The notes under the pieces are model-generated. The model saw nothing but the letters and a program-made list of their open reading frames with translations. It searched no databases and was not told the DNA's origin. Both the position numbers and the translations under genes were made by a program. A stretch of DNA of 64,000 nt from Streptomyces abikoensis (GTDB lineage Bacteria; Actinomycetota; Actinomycetes; Streptomycetales; Streptomycetaceae): the NCBI RefSeq assembly GCF_014648775.1, contig NZ_BMRT01000001.1, positions 248,001-312,000 of the forward strand. Direction: 5' to 3'. Positions 8,541 through 18,040 of this stretch are shown one piece after another (position 1 is the first letter of the stretch; the number at the start of each line of letters is the position of its first letter).

Positions 8541-9140
8541 TCAGATGGGCAGCCCGACCAGCCCCCATCCGCGACGGTGGGCCTGAGTGACGACCTCGGC
8601 CCACCCGTGGAGCAGCTTGGTGAATTCTTCGAACCGCTCGACCCATTCCCCGGGGTCGGCGGTGACGTGGGCGGTGAACGGTCCGCGTAGCTCTTCGAGC
8701 CTGGGGACGACCGCGTCCCACGCCTGCGCCAAGGCGGGGACGTCAGGGGGTGGGCAGTAGGTCCACAGGGCGCCGTGCCACGGTTCGGCGTCGTCCTCAC
8801 CAGGGTCGGTGCCGGTGCCGGGCGGGTCCCAGACGAGCCCGGCGAGGAAGGCGTCCAGCGCGGTGCGCAGGTCGTCCGGGACGTGCTCGCGCATGGCGTT
8901 CCACCGTTCGCCCGCCCAGAAGTGCGGCTTGTACGAGCCCAGGGTGCCGCCGAACTCGTACCGCCCGCACCAGGCCGGGAACCCCTCGGGGGCCGGTGGC
9001 AGCCAGGCCCAGCCGTCCTCGACCGGTCCGTCATCGTCGTCCGGATCCGCCGCCTCCATGAGCGCGCTCTCGCGTTCGAGTTCGGGGATGTTCTCCAAGT
9101 GACGCCAGTCCACTATGAGGACGGTGATGTCCGCTCCCAT
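8541..9140 (-). CDS. Hypothetical protein (199 aa)
   Basis: Starts MGADITVLIVDWRHLENIPE and continues with an acidic stretch and the aromatic segments YEFGGTLGSYKPHFWAGERW and AEPWHGALWTYCPPPD, ending RRGWGLVGLPI. Proteins with this opening and the SYKPHFWAG motif are common, often multicopy, in Streptomyces, but no function is established. A GTG three codons upstream is possible; the ATG at 9140 has a weak GAAAGAAG site at suitable distance. Confidence 0.65.
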   Translation of the reverse strand: MGADITVLIVDWRHLENIPELERESALMEAADPDDDDGPVEDGWAWLPPAPEGFPAWCGRYEFGGTLGSYKPHFWAGERWNAMREHVPDDLRTALDAFLAGLVWDPPGTGTDPGEDDAEPWHGALWTYCPPPDVPALAQAWDAVVPRLEELRGPFTAHVTADPGEWVERFEEFTKLLHGWAEVVTQAHRRGWGLVGLPI

Positions 9141-9304
9141 GGTCAGCACTTCTTTCTGCCGTGTTCCGGGTGGCTCCTACCGAGTCCGGTCGGTCAGGAT
9201 CCCCCATTGTCCGTTAACGAGTTGTCGATCGTTTGTAGAGCGGCACCCGCGATGGTCGAGACCAGTACGCAAAGGACGTACCACCCAGCCGGAAAGGTCT
9301 CGCA

Positions 9305-9838
9305 ATGTCGCTGAGAACGAACCGCCCGACCGTCACGCGCACCGCCTCCGCCGCGGCCGCCGTCCTCCTCGCCGCCACCGGGCTCCTGGCCACCGGCGGC
9401 GCGGCCCACGCCGCCGCGCCAGCCGCCGCCTCCGACACCCTCGCCAACGGCGGCACACTGGCCCCCGGCGCGAGTCTGGCGTCCGGTGACACCCGCCTCG
9501 TCATGCAGCAGAACGGCGACCTCGCCCTCTACACCACCGGTGCCGGCGGCGCCGAGGACCGGCAGCCGCGCTGGCATTCCGGGACCACCGGCGAGGGCAA
9601 CAAGGCCGAACTGCGCGCCGACGGCAATCTCGTCGTCACCGCCCCGGACGGCGGCGCGCTCTGGCAGAGCCGGACCGGCAATGACGACTGCCGGCACATG
9701 CCGTGGACCAAACTCACCGTCCACCCCGGCGGGGACATGTCGATCCTGGCGACGACCGACAGCGAGGCCCCCTACTTCGTCCGGCTCTGGTCGGCCTCCT
9801 ACGGGCTCCAGTTCCCCTGCGGTTCCCCCGCCCGGTGA
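9305..9838 (+). CDS. Secreted bulb-type lectin domain protein
   Basis: 177 residues. A Tat/Sec-like signal peptide (NRPTVTRTASAAAAVLLAAT... cut near AHAA) leads to a B-lectin (mannose-binding bulb lectin) fold with repeated QxDGxLxxY-like strands: LVMQQNGDLALYT, AELRADGNLVVTAPDGGALW and KLTVHPGGDMSILA. Two Cys (about 128 and 172) could be bonded. It is probably exported to bind sugars. Its stop overlaps the GTG start of the downstream AfsR-like regulator (GTGA), so the two are translationally coupled. Confidence 0.8.
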   Translation: MSLRTNRPTVTRTASAAAAVLLAATGLLATGGAAHAAAPAAASDTLANGGTLAPGASLASGDTRLVMQQNGDLALYTTGAGGAEDRQPRWHSGTTGEGNKAELRADGNLVVTAPDGGALWQSRTGNDDCRHMPWTKLTVHPGGDMSILATTDSEAPYFVRLWSASYGLQFPCGSPAR

Positions 9839-12819
9839 ACACCCCGGCCCCGGACCTGGCATTCGCTCTGCTCGGCCCGATGCGGGCCTGGTGCGACGGG
9901 CTGCCGGTCGACCTCGGGCAGCCCCGTTCGCACGAGGTGTTGGCGGTGCTGCTGGCCGCCGCCGGCCGGACGGTGTCGATGCCGCTGCTCGTGGACGCCG
10001 TGTGGGACGAGGGCGACCGGCCGTCCCGTCCGGAGCACTCGGTCCGTACCCACGTGTGGCGGCTGCGCCGGGCGTTGGCCCGGCACACCGCCGAGCCGTT
10101 GCTCGTCACCGTCGGCGACGGCGGGAGCGGGGGGTACGCGCTGCGCGTCCCCGCCCGTGCCGTGGACACCTGGGCCTTCGAGCGCGCCGCGGCCCGGGCC
10201 GAGGAGATCCGGGCCTCCGGCGGCACCGCCGGGCAGGCCCGCGAGGTCCTCACCGGCGCGCTGGAGCTGTGGACGGGCGAGCCGCTGGCCGGGCTCCACG
10301 GACCGCACGCCCGGACCCTGCGCGCCCGCCTCCAGCGGACGCGGCAATCCCTGCTGGAGGCCCGGCTCGCCCTCGACGCCGAGCTCGGCGACCGGCCCCA
10401 CCTGGCCGCCGAAGCGGGCGCCCTCGTCATGGAGTTCCCCGCCAGCGAGCGGCTGCGCGCGGTACAGATGCTGGCGCTGTACCGCGCGGGCCGCCAGGCC
10501 GAGGCGCTGGGCGTCCACGAGGACACCCGGCGCCACCTCGGCACCGCGCCCGGCCCCGAACTGGCCGCGCTGCACCAGCGGATACTGCGCTGCGACCCCG
10601 CCCTGCGGCTGCCCGAGGACAGCGGCCCCCGGCCCCGCACACCCGGCCCGGGCGGCGCCTTCCCCTCCCCCGTCACCGGCTTCACCGGGCGCGAGGAGCA
10701 GCTCCGGGAGCTGACCGGGTTGCTGACCGGGACGGACGCCTCGGCCGTCGTCGTCTCGGCGGTCAACGGCATGGCAGGCGTCGGCAAGACCACGCTCGCG
10801 GTGCACACCGCGCACGAGCTCGGCGACGAGGCGTTCCCGGACGGACGCCTGTACGTCGACCTGCGCGGCGCCGACGCCGAACCCCTCCACCCGCACCACG
10901 TGCTGGAGGGCTTCCTGCGGGGGTTGGGCGTCGCCGACGAGGACGTCCCCGACGACGCCGACGAACGCGTCGCGCTCTACCGCACTCTGCTGGCCGACCG
11001 CCGGATGCTCCTGCTGCTGGACAACGCGGCCTCCTGCGAACAGCTCAGACCGCTGATCCCCGGCGCCGCCGACTGTGCCGTCCTGGTGACCAGCCGCGCC
11101 TGGCTCACCGGGCTCGCCGGGGCGCACCACCTGCGGCTGGACGTCATGCCGCCCGGGGACGCCCTCCACCTGCTGCGGCGCGCCATCGGCGACCGTGCCG
11201 TGGACGCGGAACCGGAGGCGGCCGTCGCGCTCGTGGCCGCCTGCGGACACCTCCCGCTCGCCCTGCGGATCGTCGCCTCCCGGCTGGCGGCCGAACCCGG
11301 CAGGCCACTGGCGGACATGGTCCGGCGGCTGGCGGACGAACGCCGGCGCCTGGACGAACTGCGCAGCGGCGACGCCGCCGTGGACGCCGCCTTCGAGCTC
11401 TCGTACTCCACTCTCACCCCCGAGCAGGCCCGCGCCTTCCGGCTGCTGGCGGTCCTCGACGTCCCCGACCTCGCCCTGCCGAGCGCGGCCGCCTTGCTGG
11501 GGCTGGGCACCGACGAGGCCGAGGAGCTCCTCGAATCCCTCGTCGAGCTCAACCTGCTGGAGTCGCACCGCCTGGACCGCTACCAGTTCCACGACCTCGT
11601 CCGTGCCTTCGCCCGGTCCCGGGGAGCCCGCGAGGACTCCCCCGGCACGACGTCCCGCGCCCTCGCCGGCCTGCTGGACTTCTGCCTGGCCACGGCCCGC
11701 AACGCGGACGCGGTCGCGCACTCCGCCGAGCCGGACGAACGCACGCTCATCGACGTCGTACCGGCCTCTCCCGGGCTCGCCTTCGCCACCGCCCGGGAGG
11801 CCACCGACTGGATGCGCGAGGAGACCGCCCTGCAACGGGCGCTGATCGCCCGCGCCTGCGCCGCCGACGACGGCCTGCCGTTGTCCCAGGCCGCCGACCT
11901 CCTCGACCGGCTCAACACGGTGCTCTCCGGCATCACCCACCTCACAGCGGTGTCGGAACAGGCCCGGCAGGTGGCCGAGGTCGCCGCCCGGCGGGGCGAC
12001 CGGCCGTCCGAGGCCCTGGCGCGTTACGTGCGCGGGAACGCGCTGTGGCACGCCAACGCCTTCCCCGAGGCCGAGACCGAACTCCACCGCTGCCTGGAGC
12101 TCTGCGGCCACGACGCCGACCTGCGGTTGTGCGCCGCGGCCCATCTCACGCTGTGCGCCCACGCCCGGGTCCGCGGCCGCTTCGACGACGCGGTCGCGCA
12201 CGGGGAGGCGTCGGTACGGTTCTTTCGGTCGCTGGACGCGGCGACCGCCGAGGGCACCGCCCTGGGCGAGCTGGCCTTCAACTACGCCCGCCAGGGCCGC
12301 CTCCCCGAGGCGCGGGCGGCGGCCGAGCGGGGCGCGGAGCTGCTCGGCGGGCGGGAGTCGGTGTCCAAGGCCATCGGCCTGTACTACCTGGCCCGGGTGC
12401 TGCGGCTGTGCGGGGACCGGGACGAGGCGCTGCGCCGGGCCGGCGCCGCCCTGCCGCTCTTCCGCACCCTGAACGTGTCCTCCTTCGAGGCCGCGTCGGG
12501 CAACCTGATCGCGGAACTCCACGCCGAGGAGGAGCGGTACGCGCTCGCGGCGCAGACCGCCGAGACGTTCCTGCCGCTCGCCCGCAAGGTCAGCGCGATG
12601 CTGGAGGGCGGTCTGCTCCGGACGCTCGGCCGCAGCCTCGTCCACCTGGGGCAGCAGGCCCGCGCCGGCGCCTGTCTGCGGGCCGCGCTGGAACTCTTCG
12701 AGGGGCTGGGCGCCGAGCAGGACGTCGCGGAGCTCCGCCGGCTGCTGGACGAGAACCGGCTGCCGAACGAGGACCGGCTGCCGGACGAGCACGCAACAGC
12801 GCCGTTTATCGCGCGGTGA
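9835..12819 (+). CDS. AfsR/SARP-family transcriptional regulator
   Basis: 994 residues from a GTG overlapping the lectin stop. Domain order: N-terminal winged-helix DNA-binding domain (about 5-95; SVRTHVWRLRRALA), bacterial transcriptional activation domain (about 100-250; EALGVHEDTRRHLG), NB-ARC ATPase with Walker A GMAGVGKTT at about 312 and Walker B LLLLDNA, then a TPR-rich C-terminus (ALARYVRGNALWHANAFPEA onward). This is the full-length AfsR-type architecture rather than a short SARP. AfsR-like proteins activate secondary metabolism or neighbouring genes; here the closest partners are secreted proteins on both sides, not the NRPS cluster, which has its own regulator. Confidence 0.88.
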   Translation: MNTPAPDLAFALLGPMRAWCDGLPVDLGQPRSHEVLAVLLAAAGRTVSMPLLVDAVWDEGDRPSRPEHSVRTHVWRLRRALARHTAEPLLVTVGDGGSGGYALRVPARAVDTWAFERAAARAEEIRASGGTAGQAREVLTGALELWTGEPLAGLHGPHARTLRARLQRTRQSLLEARLALDAELGDRPHLAAEAGALVMEFPASERLRAVQMLALYRAGRQAEALGVHEDTRRHLGTAPGPELAALHQRILRCDPALRLPEDSGPRPRTPGPGGAFPSPVTGFTGREEQLRELTGLLTGTDASAVVVSAVNGMAGVGKTTLAVHTAHELGDEAFPDGRLYVDLRGADAEPLHPHHVLEGFLRGLGVADEDVPDDADERVALYRTLLADRRMLLLLDNAASCEQLRPLIPGAADCAVLVTSRAWLTGLAGAHHLRLDVMPPGDALHLLRRAIGDRAVDAEPEAAVALVAACGHLPLALRIVASRLAAEPGRPLADMVRRLADERRRLDELRSGDAAVDAAFELSYSTLTPEQARAFRLLAVLDVPDLALPSAAALLGLGTDEAEELLESLVELNLLESHRLDRYQFHDLVRAFARSRGAREDSPGTTSRALAGLLDFCLATARNADAVAHSAEPDERTLIDVVPASPGLAFATAREATDWMREETALQRALIARACAADDGLPLSQAADLLDRLNTVLSGITHLTAVSEQARQVAEVAARRGDRPSEALARYVRGNALWHANAFPEAETELHRCLELCGHDADLRLCAAAHLTLCAHARVRGRFDDAVAHGEASVRFFRSLDAATAEGTALGELAFNYARQGRLPEARAAAERGAELLGGRESVSKAIGLYYLARVLRLCGDRDEALRRAGAALPLFRTLNVSSFEAASGNLIAELHAEEERYALAAQTAETFLPLARKVSAMLEGGLLRTLGRSLVHLGQQARAGACLRAALELFEGLGAEQDVAELRRLLDENRLPNEDRLPDEHATAPFIAR

Positions 12820-12884
12820 ACGCGGGGCGGCAGTCTCTGCCGCACGGCGAGAACCGCCGCACCGACCGTCCCCAGGAGGAACCC

Positions 12885-13499
12885 GTGAAGACCGCTCGCG
12901 CTCTCGCCACCCTCGGCCTCGGCACCTTGGCCACCATGGCCGCCGTCGTCTCGCCCGCCGTCGCCCAGGGAGCCGGGTCCGTCCAGACCAAGGCCGCCCA
13001 GCACTGCGTCGTCGACACCGTGAACGGCGGCACGTCCTGCTTCTCCAGCTACAGAGAGGCCATCTCCTTCGCCACCAAGGGCCGGGTCGCCGACGCGCCC
13101 AACGACACCCGGGCCGCCGCGCACGACACGAAGCTCCAGGAACGCCTCAGCGGTCCGCGCAGCGAGCACGGTGCCAAGCTCTCCAAGAACGTCAAGAACG
13201 CCCCGTCCGCCGCTGCCTCCGACTTCCGGGTCCTCGGCACGGTCTACCGTGACAAGGACTTCGGCGGCGGCTCCTACACCTACAGCGGCAACGCCGGCTG
13301 CAACTGGCGCTACACCGAGTTCGCCTCCATGGGCGACGGCTGGAACGACCAGGTCAGTTCCGTCGCCTCCGGCCAGTGCGACGTCACCCTCTACCAGCAC
13401 TCCGACTTCCTCGGCTTCAGCCAGACCTACCGCGGTGCCGTCCCCTACGTCGGCGACGCCATGAACGACCAGGCCAGCTCGGTCAGCTTCGACCGCTGA
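12885..13499 (+). CDS. Secreted beta/gamma-crystallin-like (I36 inhibitor-like) protein
   Basis: 204 residues. GTG start at 12885 after CCAGGAGGAACCC. Signal peptide ARALATLGLGTLATMAAVVS with cleavage near AVAQG; a pro-region with CVVDTVNGGTSCFSSYREAI; then a crystallin-type double Greek key: VYRDKDFGGGSYTYSG, WNDQVSSVASGQCDVTLYQH, FLGFSQTYRG and MNDQASSVSF. The same fold is used by Streptomyces metalloproteinase inhibitors (peptidase inhibitor family I36). Likely an exported inhibitor or wall-associated protein. It is followed by a strong terminator, so the lectin/AfsR/I36 block ends here. Confidence 0.78.
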   Translation: MKTARALATLGLGTLATMAAVVSPAVAQGAGSVQTKAAQHCVVDTVNGGTSCFSSYREAISFATKGRVADAPNDTRAAAHDTKLQERLSGPRSEHGAKLSKNVKNAPSAAASDFRVLGTVYRDKDFGGGSYTYSGNAGCNWRYTEFASMGDGWNDQVSSVASGQCDVTLYQHSDFLGFSQTYRGAVPYVGDAMNDQASSVSFDR

Positions 13500-13546
13500 A
13501 CCGTCCCCACCGCCGTCCCCACGCCTTCCCCATGGCCCGAGAACCG

Positions 13547-13582
13547 CTGATGCCCCGCCGGACCTCTCCGGCGGGGCATCAG
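13547..13582 (+). terminator. Strong hairpin terminator
   Basis: CTGATGCCCCGCCGGA pairs perfectly with TCCGGCGGGGCATCAG around a CCTC loop: a 16-bp GC-rich stem. It lies 48 bases after the I36-like gene and 35 bases before the end of the convergent LAL regulator gene, so it can serve both directions. There is no T-tract, as is usual in Streptomyces. Confidence 0.85.
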
Positions 13583-13616
13583 CCCACGTCGTCCGGGGCA
13601 CACCCTCGCGGAAACC

Positions 13617-16502
13617 TCAGCGGTGCTCAGCGGCCGACGTCTCAAGCGCCCGGGAGAGGTCCTCCCGCGAGACGATGCCGAGTTTTCGGTACGCCTGGGT
13701 GAGGTGCCACTCCACCGTCTTGACCGTCACGAAGAGCGTCCGGGCGATGTCCCGGTTGCTCAGGCCCTCGACGGCGAGGGCCGCCACTCGTTCCTCGGAG
13801 GGCGTCAACGTGGACGGGGACCGCTTGCGGCGTCCCGCGCCGCGGGCCGGGGCCCCGAGCGACAGCAGCTCCTCCCGGGCCCGGCCGTGCAGCGGGTACG
13901 CCCCGCACTCCCCGGCGAGTTCGACGGCGAGCAGGAGTCGCTCGCGCGCCGTCGAGGTCTTGCCGACCCTGGCCAGCAGTCTGCCGTGGACGTAGAGGGT
14001 GCGGGCCCGTTCGAGGAGGGCCGGTGAGTCGTCCAGCAGGTCGACGGCCTCTTCCAGCAGCCGCAGGGCGCGGTCCGGGGTCGCGGTCGCGGCCAGGGTC
14101 CGCAGCACCACGGCCAAGGGGCGGGCCGCTCCGAAGCCGTGCGCACGGGCGAGCTCCTCCTTGCCCAGCTCCTGTGCGTCCCGCACCCGTCCACTGCGGT
14201 GGAGAGCCGTGACGATCGGGGTCCACATGCCCACCGACGCGGCCACCGGGCCCAGTTCCGTGTCGAGCCCTCGCCCCCTCAGCAGGTCGGCCACCCCGGC
14301 GTCGGTCTGCCCGAGTGCGAGCCGTAACCGTCCACGGGCGCGCAGCAGGGGGAGATGGACGGAGGTGTCGCTCTCGACGTGGAGCAGCTCACGGTCCGCC
14401 AGTTCGGCGGTGGCCCGCTCCAGCTCGCCCAGCTCGATCAGCGACTCGACCAGGGCGGCCGCCGCGATCGGTTGCGCGATCGTGGGGCGGCCCGCCGACT
14501 CGCTCGCCTCCAGCGCCGTCACGGCGAGTTCGGCGGCGGCGGGCACCTGACCGAGCTGTAGCTCGACGTACGCCCGCAGGCAGTGGTCGAGGTGGAAGAG
14601 ATGACCTCCCCGGCGCCGGGCCTCGTCCGTCACCGTCCGCAGCGCGCGGCGCGCTTCCGGGAGCCGGTCGCAGATCGCCAGGGACCAGGACGCGGCGAGG
14701 GCCGCGCCCCAGCCGACGCCGTTCTCGGCGGGCGTGCCCGCTCGGCGCAGTACCCGGTCGGCCGAGTCCGCCATCCGTCGGGCGTCCGTGCCGTTCCACA
14801 GGTGTTCGAGGAGGTCCTGGACGTCCTGGACGTTCCCGGGAAAGCCTGTTCCGGCCGTCCGCTCCTGGATCCGGGCCAGGCGCTGGCGCCTGAGATCCCG
14901 GGCGCCGGGGGACAACCTGCCGATCCAGGACAGGGCGTCGTGCAGGTCCGCGCCGGCGGCCGACGCCGGGAGTTCGACGATGGTGTCGGCCAGTACGGTG
15001 ACGGCTTCCTCGAACCGGAAGCCGGCGGCGAGCGCCCAGGCCAGGTCGTGTGCGACGGCGCCGCGCGCGTCCGGTGCGGAGGTGTGCTCCAGGGCTTCCC
15101 CGAGGTGTGCGGCGGCCGCCTCGTGGTCGACGGACAGCTCCGCCGTGCCGAGGCGGCTCAGGACCATCGGCAGATCACGGTCGGCGGGGGGCTCGCGCAG
15201 GGCGCGGCGCAGATAGGACACGGCGTCCGGCTCGCCCCGCGCGGTCGCGGCGGCGGCGGCGTCGAGGAGGCTTCTGACGGTCCGCTGGTCGGCCTGGGCG
15301 GGTGCTTCCAGCAGATGGCCGGCGATCTGCTCCGGTGAGGCCCCGGTGGTGGCCAGCGCACGTGCCGCGCGGGCGTGCAACCGGCTGCGGGTGGCCAGCG
15401 GGGTGCTGTCCTGGACCGCCGTGCACACCAGCGGATGGGCGAACCGCAGTACCGGTCCGTCGACCAGGATCTCCGCGTCGATCAGCGCGGCGAACGCCTT
15501 GTCGACCCCGGCGCCGGCGCGGCCGGTGGTCCGTTCCACCACCCATGGCTCCGTCGCGGGGCCCAGCACCGCCACCGCCTGGGCCAGTTCGAGGGACAGT
15601 TCCGGAAGGCCGCGCAGCTTGCGGACGATCCAGCGTACGAGACCGCGGGGCGCGCGGTCGGTCAGCGGGTCCGGGCCGGCCCCGGCCGCCCGCCCGGGTC
15701 CGGTGGCCGCCTCGTCGAGCACGGCCCGCACCAGCATCGGGTTGCCGTCGGTCACCTCGAAGAGCGACTCGGCGATCGCCGAGGGGTCGGGTCCGCCGAT
15801 GGTCTCCGCGACGACCTGCTCCAGGGCCCGCAGGCTCAGCGGCGCCGGACGGAGCACGGTCGACTCGAAGGAGGTGACCACGGCGCTCAGCAGATCGGCG
15901 GCCGGCCCCGGCCCCCGGGGTTCCATGGCGACGGTCAGGACGATGGGGCTCCGCCCGACCCGGACGGCGAGGTAACTGAGGAAGCGCAGCGAGGGCAGGT
16001 CGGCCAGTTGCGCGTCGTCGACCACGAGGACGAGGCGCCGGTCACCGGCAAGGTCGAGAAAGACCCGGTGCAATTCGTGGAGCAGCGCGCGCCATTCCGC
16101 CGAGTGCGCCTCCTCGGGCAGTTCGCCGTGCAGCAGGTGCGCGATGCGTGATGCATGCAGCCGGGCGGACAGTTCCCCGCCCGGAGGGTCCTCGACCAGG
16201 GATTCAATCAGTTGGGCGACCACTCCCAGGGCGAATGGCGCCTCGAATTCGTTGCCCCTCGCATGGAGTACCAGGAACTTGCTGTCGACGGCCTTGCGGT
16301 GCAGGTCGTGAAGGAGGCTCGACTTGCCCGTACCCGGTGCGCCTTCGACTGCTATGACTCCACCGAATCCACTGCGCAAATCGTCGAGTTTTCGCTCGAT
16401 GGCGGATATTTCGGCTTGCCGTTCGAGAAGTTCGGTGCGCGTTCTGTCAAATACATTAGTTACCACGGTCAGCGTTTCCCCGTATAGCCTGGCCGAGAAC
16501 AT
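13617..16502 (-). CDS. LAL-type LuxR-family cluster regulator
   Basis: A 961-residue large ATP-binding LuxR regulator. The N-terminal ATPase has Walker A GAPGTGKSSLL near residue 55 and Walker B RRLVLVVDDAQL; the middle is helical/TPR-like; the C-terminus is a LuxR helix-turn-helix (LTPSEERVAALAVEGLSNRD, then VKTVEWHLTQAYRKLGI). Leu726 is encoded by TTA (14327-14325), so expression should depend on the bldA tRNA, a known developmental brake on antibiotic regulators. A GTG at 16463 is an alternative start. It diverges from the first P450 of the NRPS cluster, with long inverted repeats between them; it is the likely pathway-specific activator. Confidence 0.9.
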   Translation of the reverse strand: MFSARLYGETLTVVTNVFDRTRTELLERQAEISAIERKLDDLRSGFGGVIAVEGAPGTGKSSLLHDLHRKAVDSKFLVLHARGNEFEAPFALGVVAQLIESLVEDPPGGELSARLHASRIAHLLHGELPEEAHSAEWRALLHELHRVFLDLAGDRRLVLVVDDAQLADLPSLRFLSYLAVRVGRSPIVLTVAMEPRGPGPAADLLSAVVTSFESTVLRPAPLSLRALEQVVAETIGGPDPSAIAESLFEVTDGNPMLVRAVLDEAATGPGRAAGAGPDPLTDRAPRGLVRWIVRKLRGLPELSLELAQAVAVLGPATEPWVVERTTGRAGAGVDKAFAALIDAEILVDGPVLRFAHPLVCTAVQDSTPLATRSRLHARAARALATTGASPEQIAGHLLEAPAQADQRTVRSLLDAAAAATARGEPDAVSYLRRALREPPADRDLPMVLSRLGTAELSVDHEAAAAHLGEALEHTSAPDARGAVAHDLAWALAAGFRFEEAVTVLADTIVELPASAAGADLHDALSWIGRLSPGARDLRRQRLARIQERTAGTGFPGNVQDVQDLLEHLWNGTDARRMADSADRVLRRAGTPAENGVGWGAALAASWSLAICDRLPEARRALRTVTDEARRRGGHLFHLDHCLRAYVELQLGQVPAAAELAVTALEASESAGRPTIAQPIAAAALVESLIELGELERATAELADRELLHVESDTSVHLPLLRARGRLRLALGQTDAGVADLLRGRGLDTELGPVAASVGMWTPIVTALHRSGRVRDAQELGKEELARAHGFGAARPLAVVLRTLAATATPDRALRLLEEAVDLLDDSPALLERARTLYVHGRLLARVGKTSTARERLLLAVELAGECGAYPLHGRAREELLSLGAPARGAGRRKRSPSTLTPSEERVAALAVEGLSNRDIARTLFVTVKTVEWHLTQAYRKLGIVSREDLSRALETSAAEHR

Positions 16503-16672
16503 TTCACTGCTATTTCACTTGAACGCATGAATGAATTCGAGATTACACGACCTCTGTGCGAGCGTCCAGGATGATTTTGGACGGGCGACTCGCTCGTCAA
16601 AACGGCCTTCGTCCCGAAATAAGAATCGCGGCGGTATGGCCGCCGGGGCCGCATCGCCGTCGGCGTGACCGC

Positions 16673-16735
16673 ACCCCAGAGTTCTTGTGGCGCCCCCTGG
16701 AATCGGGACGGATGACGCATGAAGAACTCTGGGGT
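16673..16735. promoter_or_regulatory. Widely spaced inverted repeat in the LAL/P450 divergent promoter
   Basis: ACCCCAGAGTTCTT (16673-16686) and its exact reverse complement AAGAACTCTGGGGT (16722-16735) are 35 bp apart. The right arm extends into AGAACTCTGGGGTTCT, itself a 5-bp palindrome around six bases. The site lies between the LAL regulator (start 16502) and the P450 gene (start 16798) and is a candidate activator-binding region. The core CTGGGGTTCT recurs in the other divergent promoter of the cluster near 21692. Confidence 0.6.
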
Positions 16736-16797
16736 TCTGCCCGGGACCGGTGTCGGACACAATCGGGGCTCATCCCCTCACCCCAGGAGCCTTCGGT

Positions 16798-18012
16798 ATG
16801 CCACGTGGTCGGCCGGTCACCGCGCTTTCCTCGCTGGAGCTCTGCGACCCGGACCTCTACGCCCAGGGACACCCCGAGGAGCTCTGGCAGCGGATGCGAC
16901 GCGTCGCCCCCGTGCACGAGGGCGAGTACGACGGCCGCCGGTTCCACGCCGTGCTGTCGCACCCGGAGATCTCCCGGGTCGTCAAGGACACCCGGCACTT
17001 CACCTCCGAGCAGGGCATGCGGCTGGACCAGAACCCCGCGGCGACGGCGGCGGCCTCCGGCAAGATGCTGATCATCACCGACCCGCCGCGACACAGCGGG
17101 ATCCGGCGGATCGTCAGCGGCGCCTTCACCCCGCGCATGGTGTCCCGGCTGGAACAGAGCATGCGCGAGACGGTCACCACCGTACTGGACGAGGCCCTGG
17201 AGGCCGGCGAGTGCGACTTCACCCGGGTCGCGGCCCGGCTGCCGCTCACGGTGATCTGCGACATGCTCGGAGTGCCGCCCGGCGACCGGGACTTCATGCT
17301 GGAGCGCACCATGGTGGCCTTCGGCGAGGGAGCGGAAACGGCTGCCGACCCGCTCGCGTCGGCCGAGGCACACGCGGACATCCTGTCGTACTACGAGGAG
17401 TTGCTGGCCCGCCGCCGACGCGAACCCCAGGAGGACATGGTCACCGCGCTGGCCCACGGCACGGTCGACGGCGTTCCCCTCACCGACGAGGAGATCTTCC
17501 TCAACTGCGACGGGCTCGTCTCGGGCGGCAACGAGACCACCCGCCACGCGAGCGTCGGCGGCCTGCTGGCACTGATGCGCCACCCGGCACAGTGGGCGTC
17601 GCTGCGCGAGGACCCGGAACTGCTGCCGACCGCCGTGCAGGAGATCCTGCGGTTCACCAGCCCCGCGCTGCACGTGCTGCGCACCGCCACCGCCCCGGTC
17701 GAGATCGCCGGCCACGCACTGGCCCCCGGAGATCAGGTCGCGCTGTGGCTGGCGGCCGGCAACCGCGACGACACCGTGTTCGAGGATCCCGACCGGTTCG
17801 ACGTGACCCGGCGCCCCAATCCCCACCTCGCCTTCACGGCCGGGCCCCACTACTGCCTCGGCGCGGCACTCGCGACCCGGGAACTCACCGTCCTGTTCGG
17901 GGAACTGCTGCGCCGGGTCCGCGACGCCGAGTCGACCGGCCCTCCCCAGCGGACGCGGTCGATCCTGATCTGGGGCTACGACGCGCTGCCCGTGCGACTC
18001 GTCGCCGCCTGA
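16798..18012 (+). CDS. Cytochrome P450 (first of three)
   Basis: 404 residues from the ATG at 16798, which follows CCAGGAGCCTTCGGT; a GTG at 16750 has no site. P450 marks: I-helix LVSGGNETTRHA, the EILR of the ExxR motif, and the heme loop FTAGPHYCLG with Cys353 as thiolate ligand. The GNETT oxygen-activation segment differs from the AGHDTT/AGHVTT of the other two P450s here. In a cyclomarin-type pathway three P450 jobs are expected: tryptophan beta-hydroxylation, phenylalanine beta-hydroxylation, and epoxidation of the prenyl group. Placement next to the FkbM methyltransferase makes beta-hydroxylation of phenylalanine before O-methylation attractive, but this is inference. A ferredoxin gene is absent. 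Confidence 0.88.
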   Translation: MPRGRPVTALSSLELCDPDLYAQGHPEELWQRMRRVAPVHEGEYDGRRFHAVLSHPEISRVVKDTRHFTSEQGMRLDQNPAATAAASGKMLIITDPPRHSGIRRIVSGAFTPRMVSRLEQSMRETVTTVLDEALEAGECDFTRVAARLPLTVICDMLGVPPGDRDFMLERTMVAFGEGAETAADPLASAEAHADILSYYEELLARRRREPQEDMVTALAHGTVDGVPLTDEEIFLNCDGLVSGGNETTRHASVGGLLALMRHPAQWASLREDPELLPTAVQEILRFTSPALHVLRTATAPVEIAGHALAPGDQVALWLAAGNRDDTVFEDPDRFDVTRRPNPHLAFTAGPHYCLGAALATRELTVLFGELLRRVRDAESTGPPQRTRSILIWGYDALPVRLVAA

Positions 18013-18040
18013 CCCACCGCGCGAGCCGAAGGAGGCGACG

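Noticed and set aside
9486..12884. Long plus-strand frame through the AfsR-like gene in another reading frame
   Set aside because: Its translation is Pro/Arg-rich noise; only the end, from the GTG at 12885, is a real gene.
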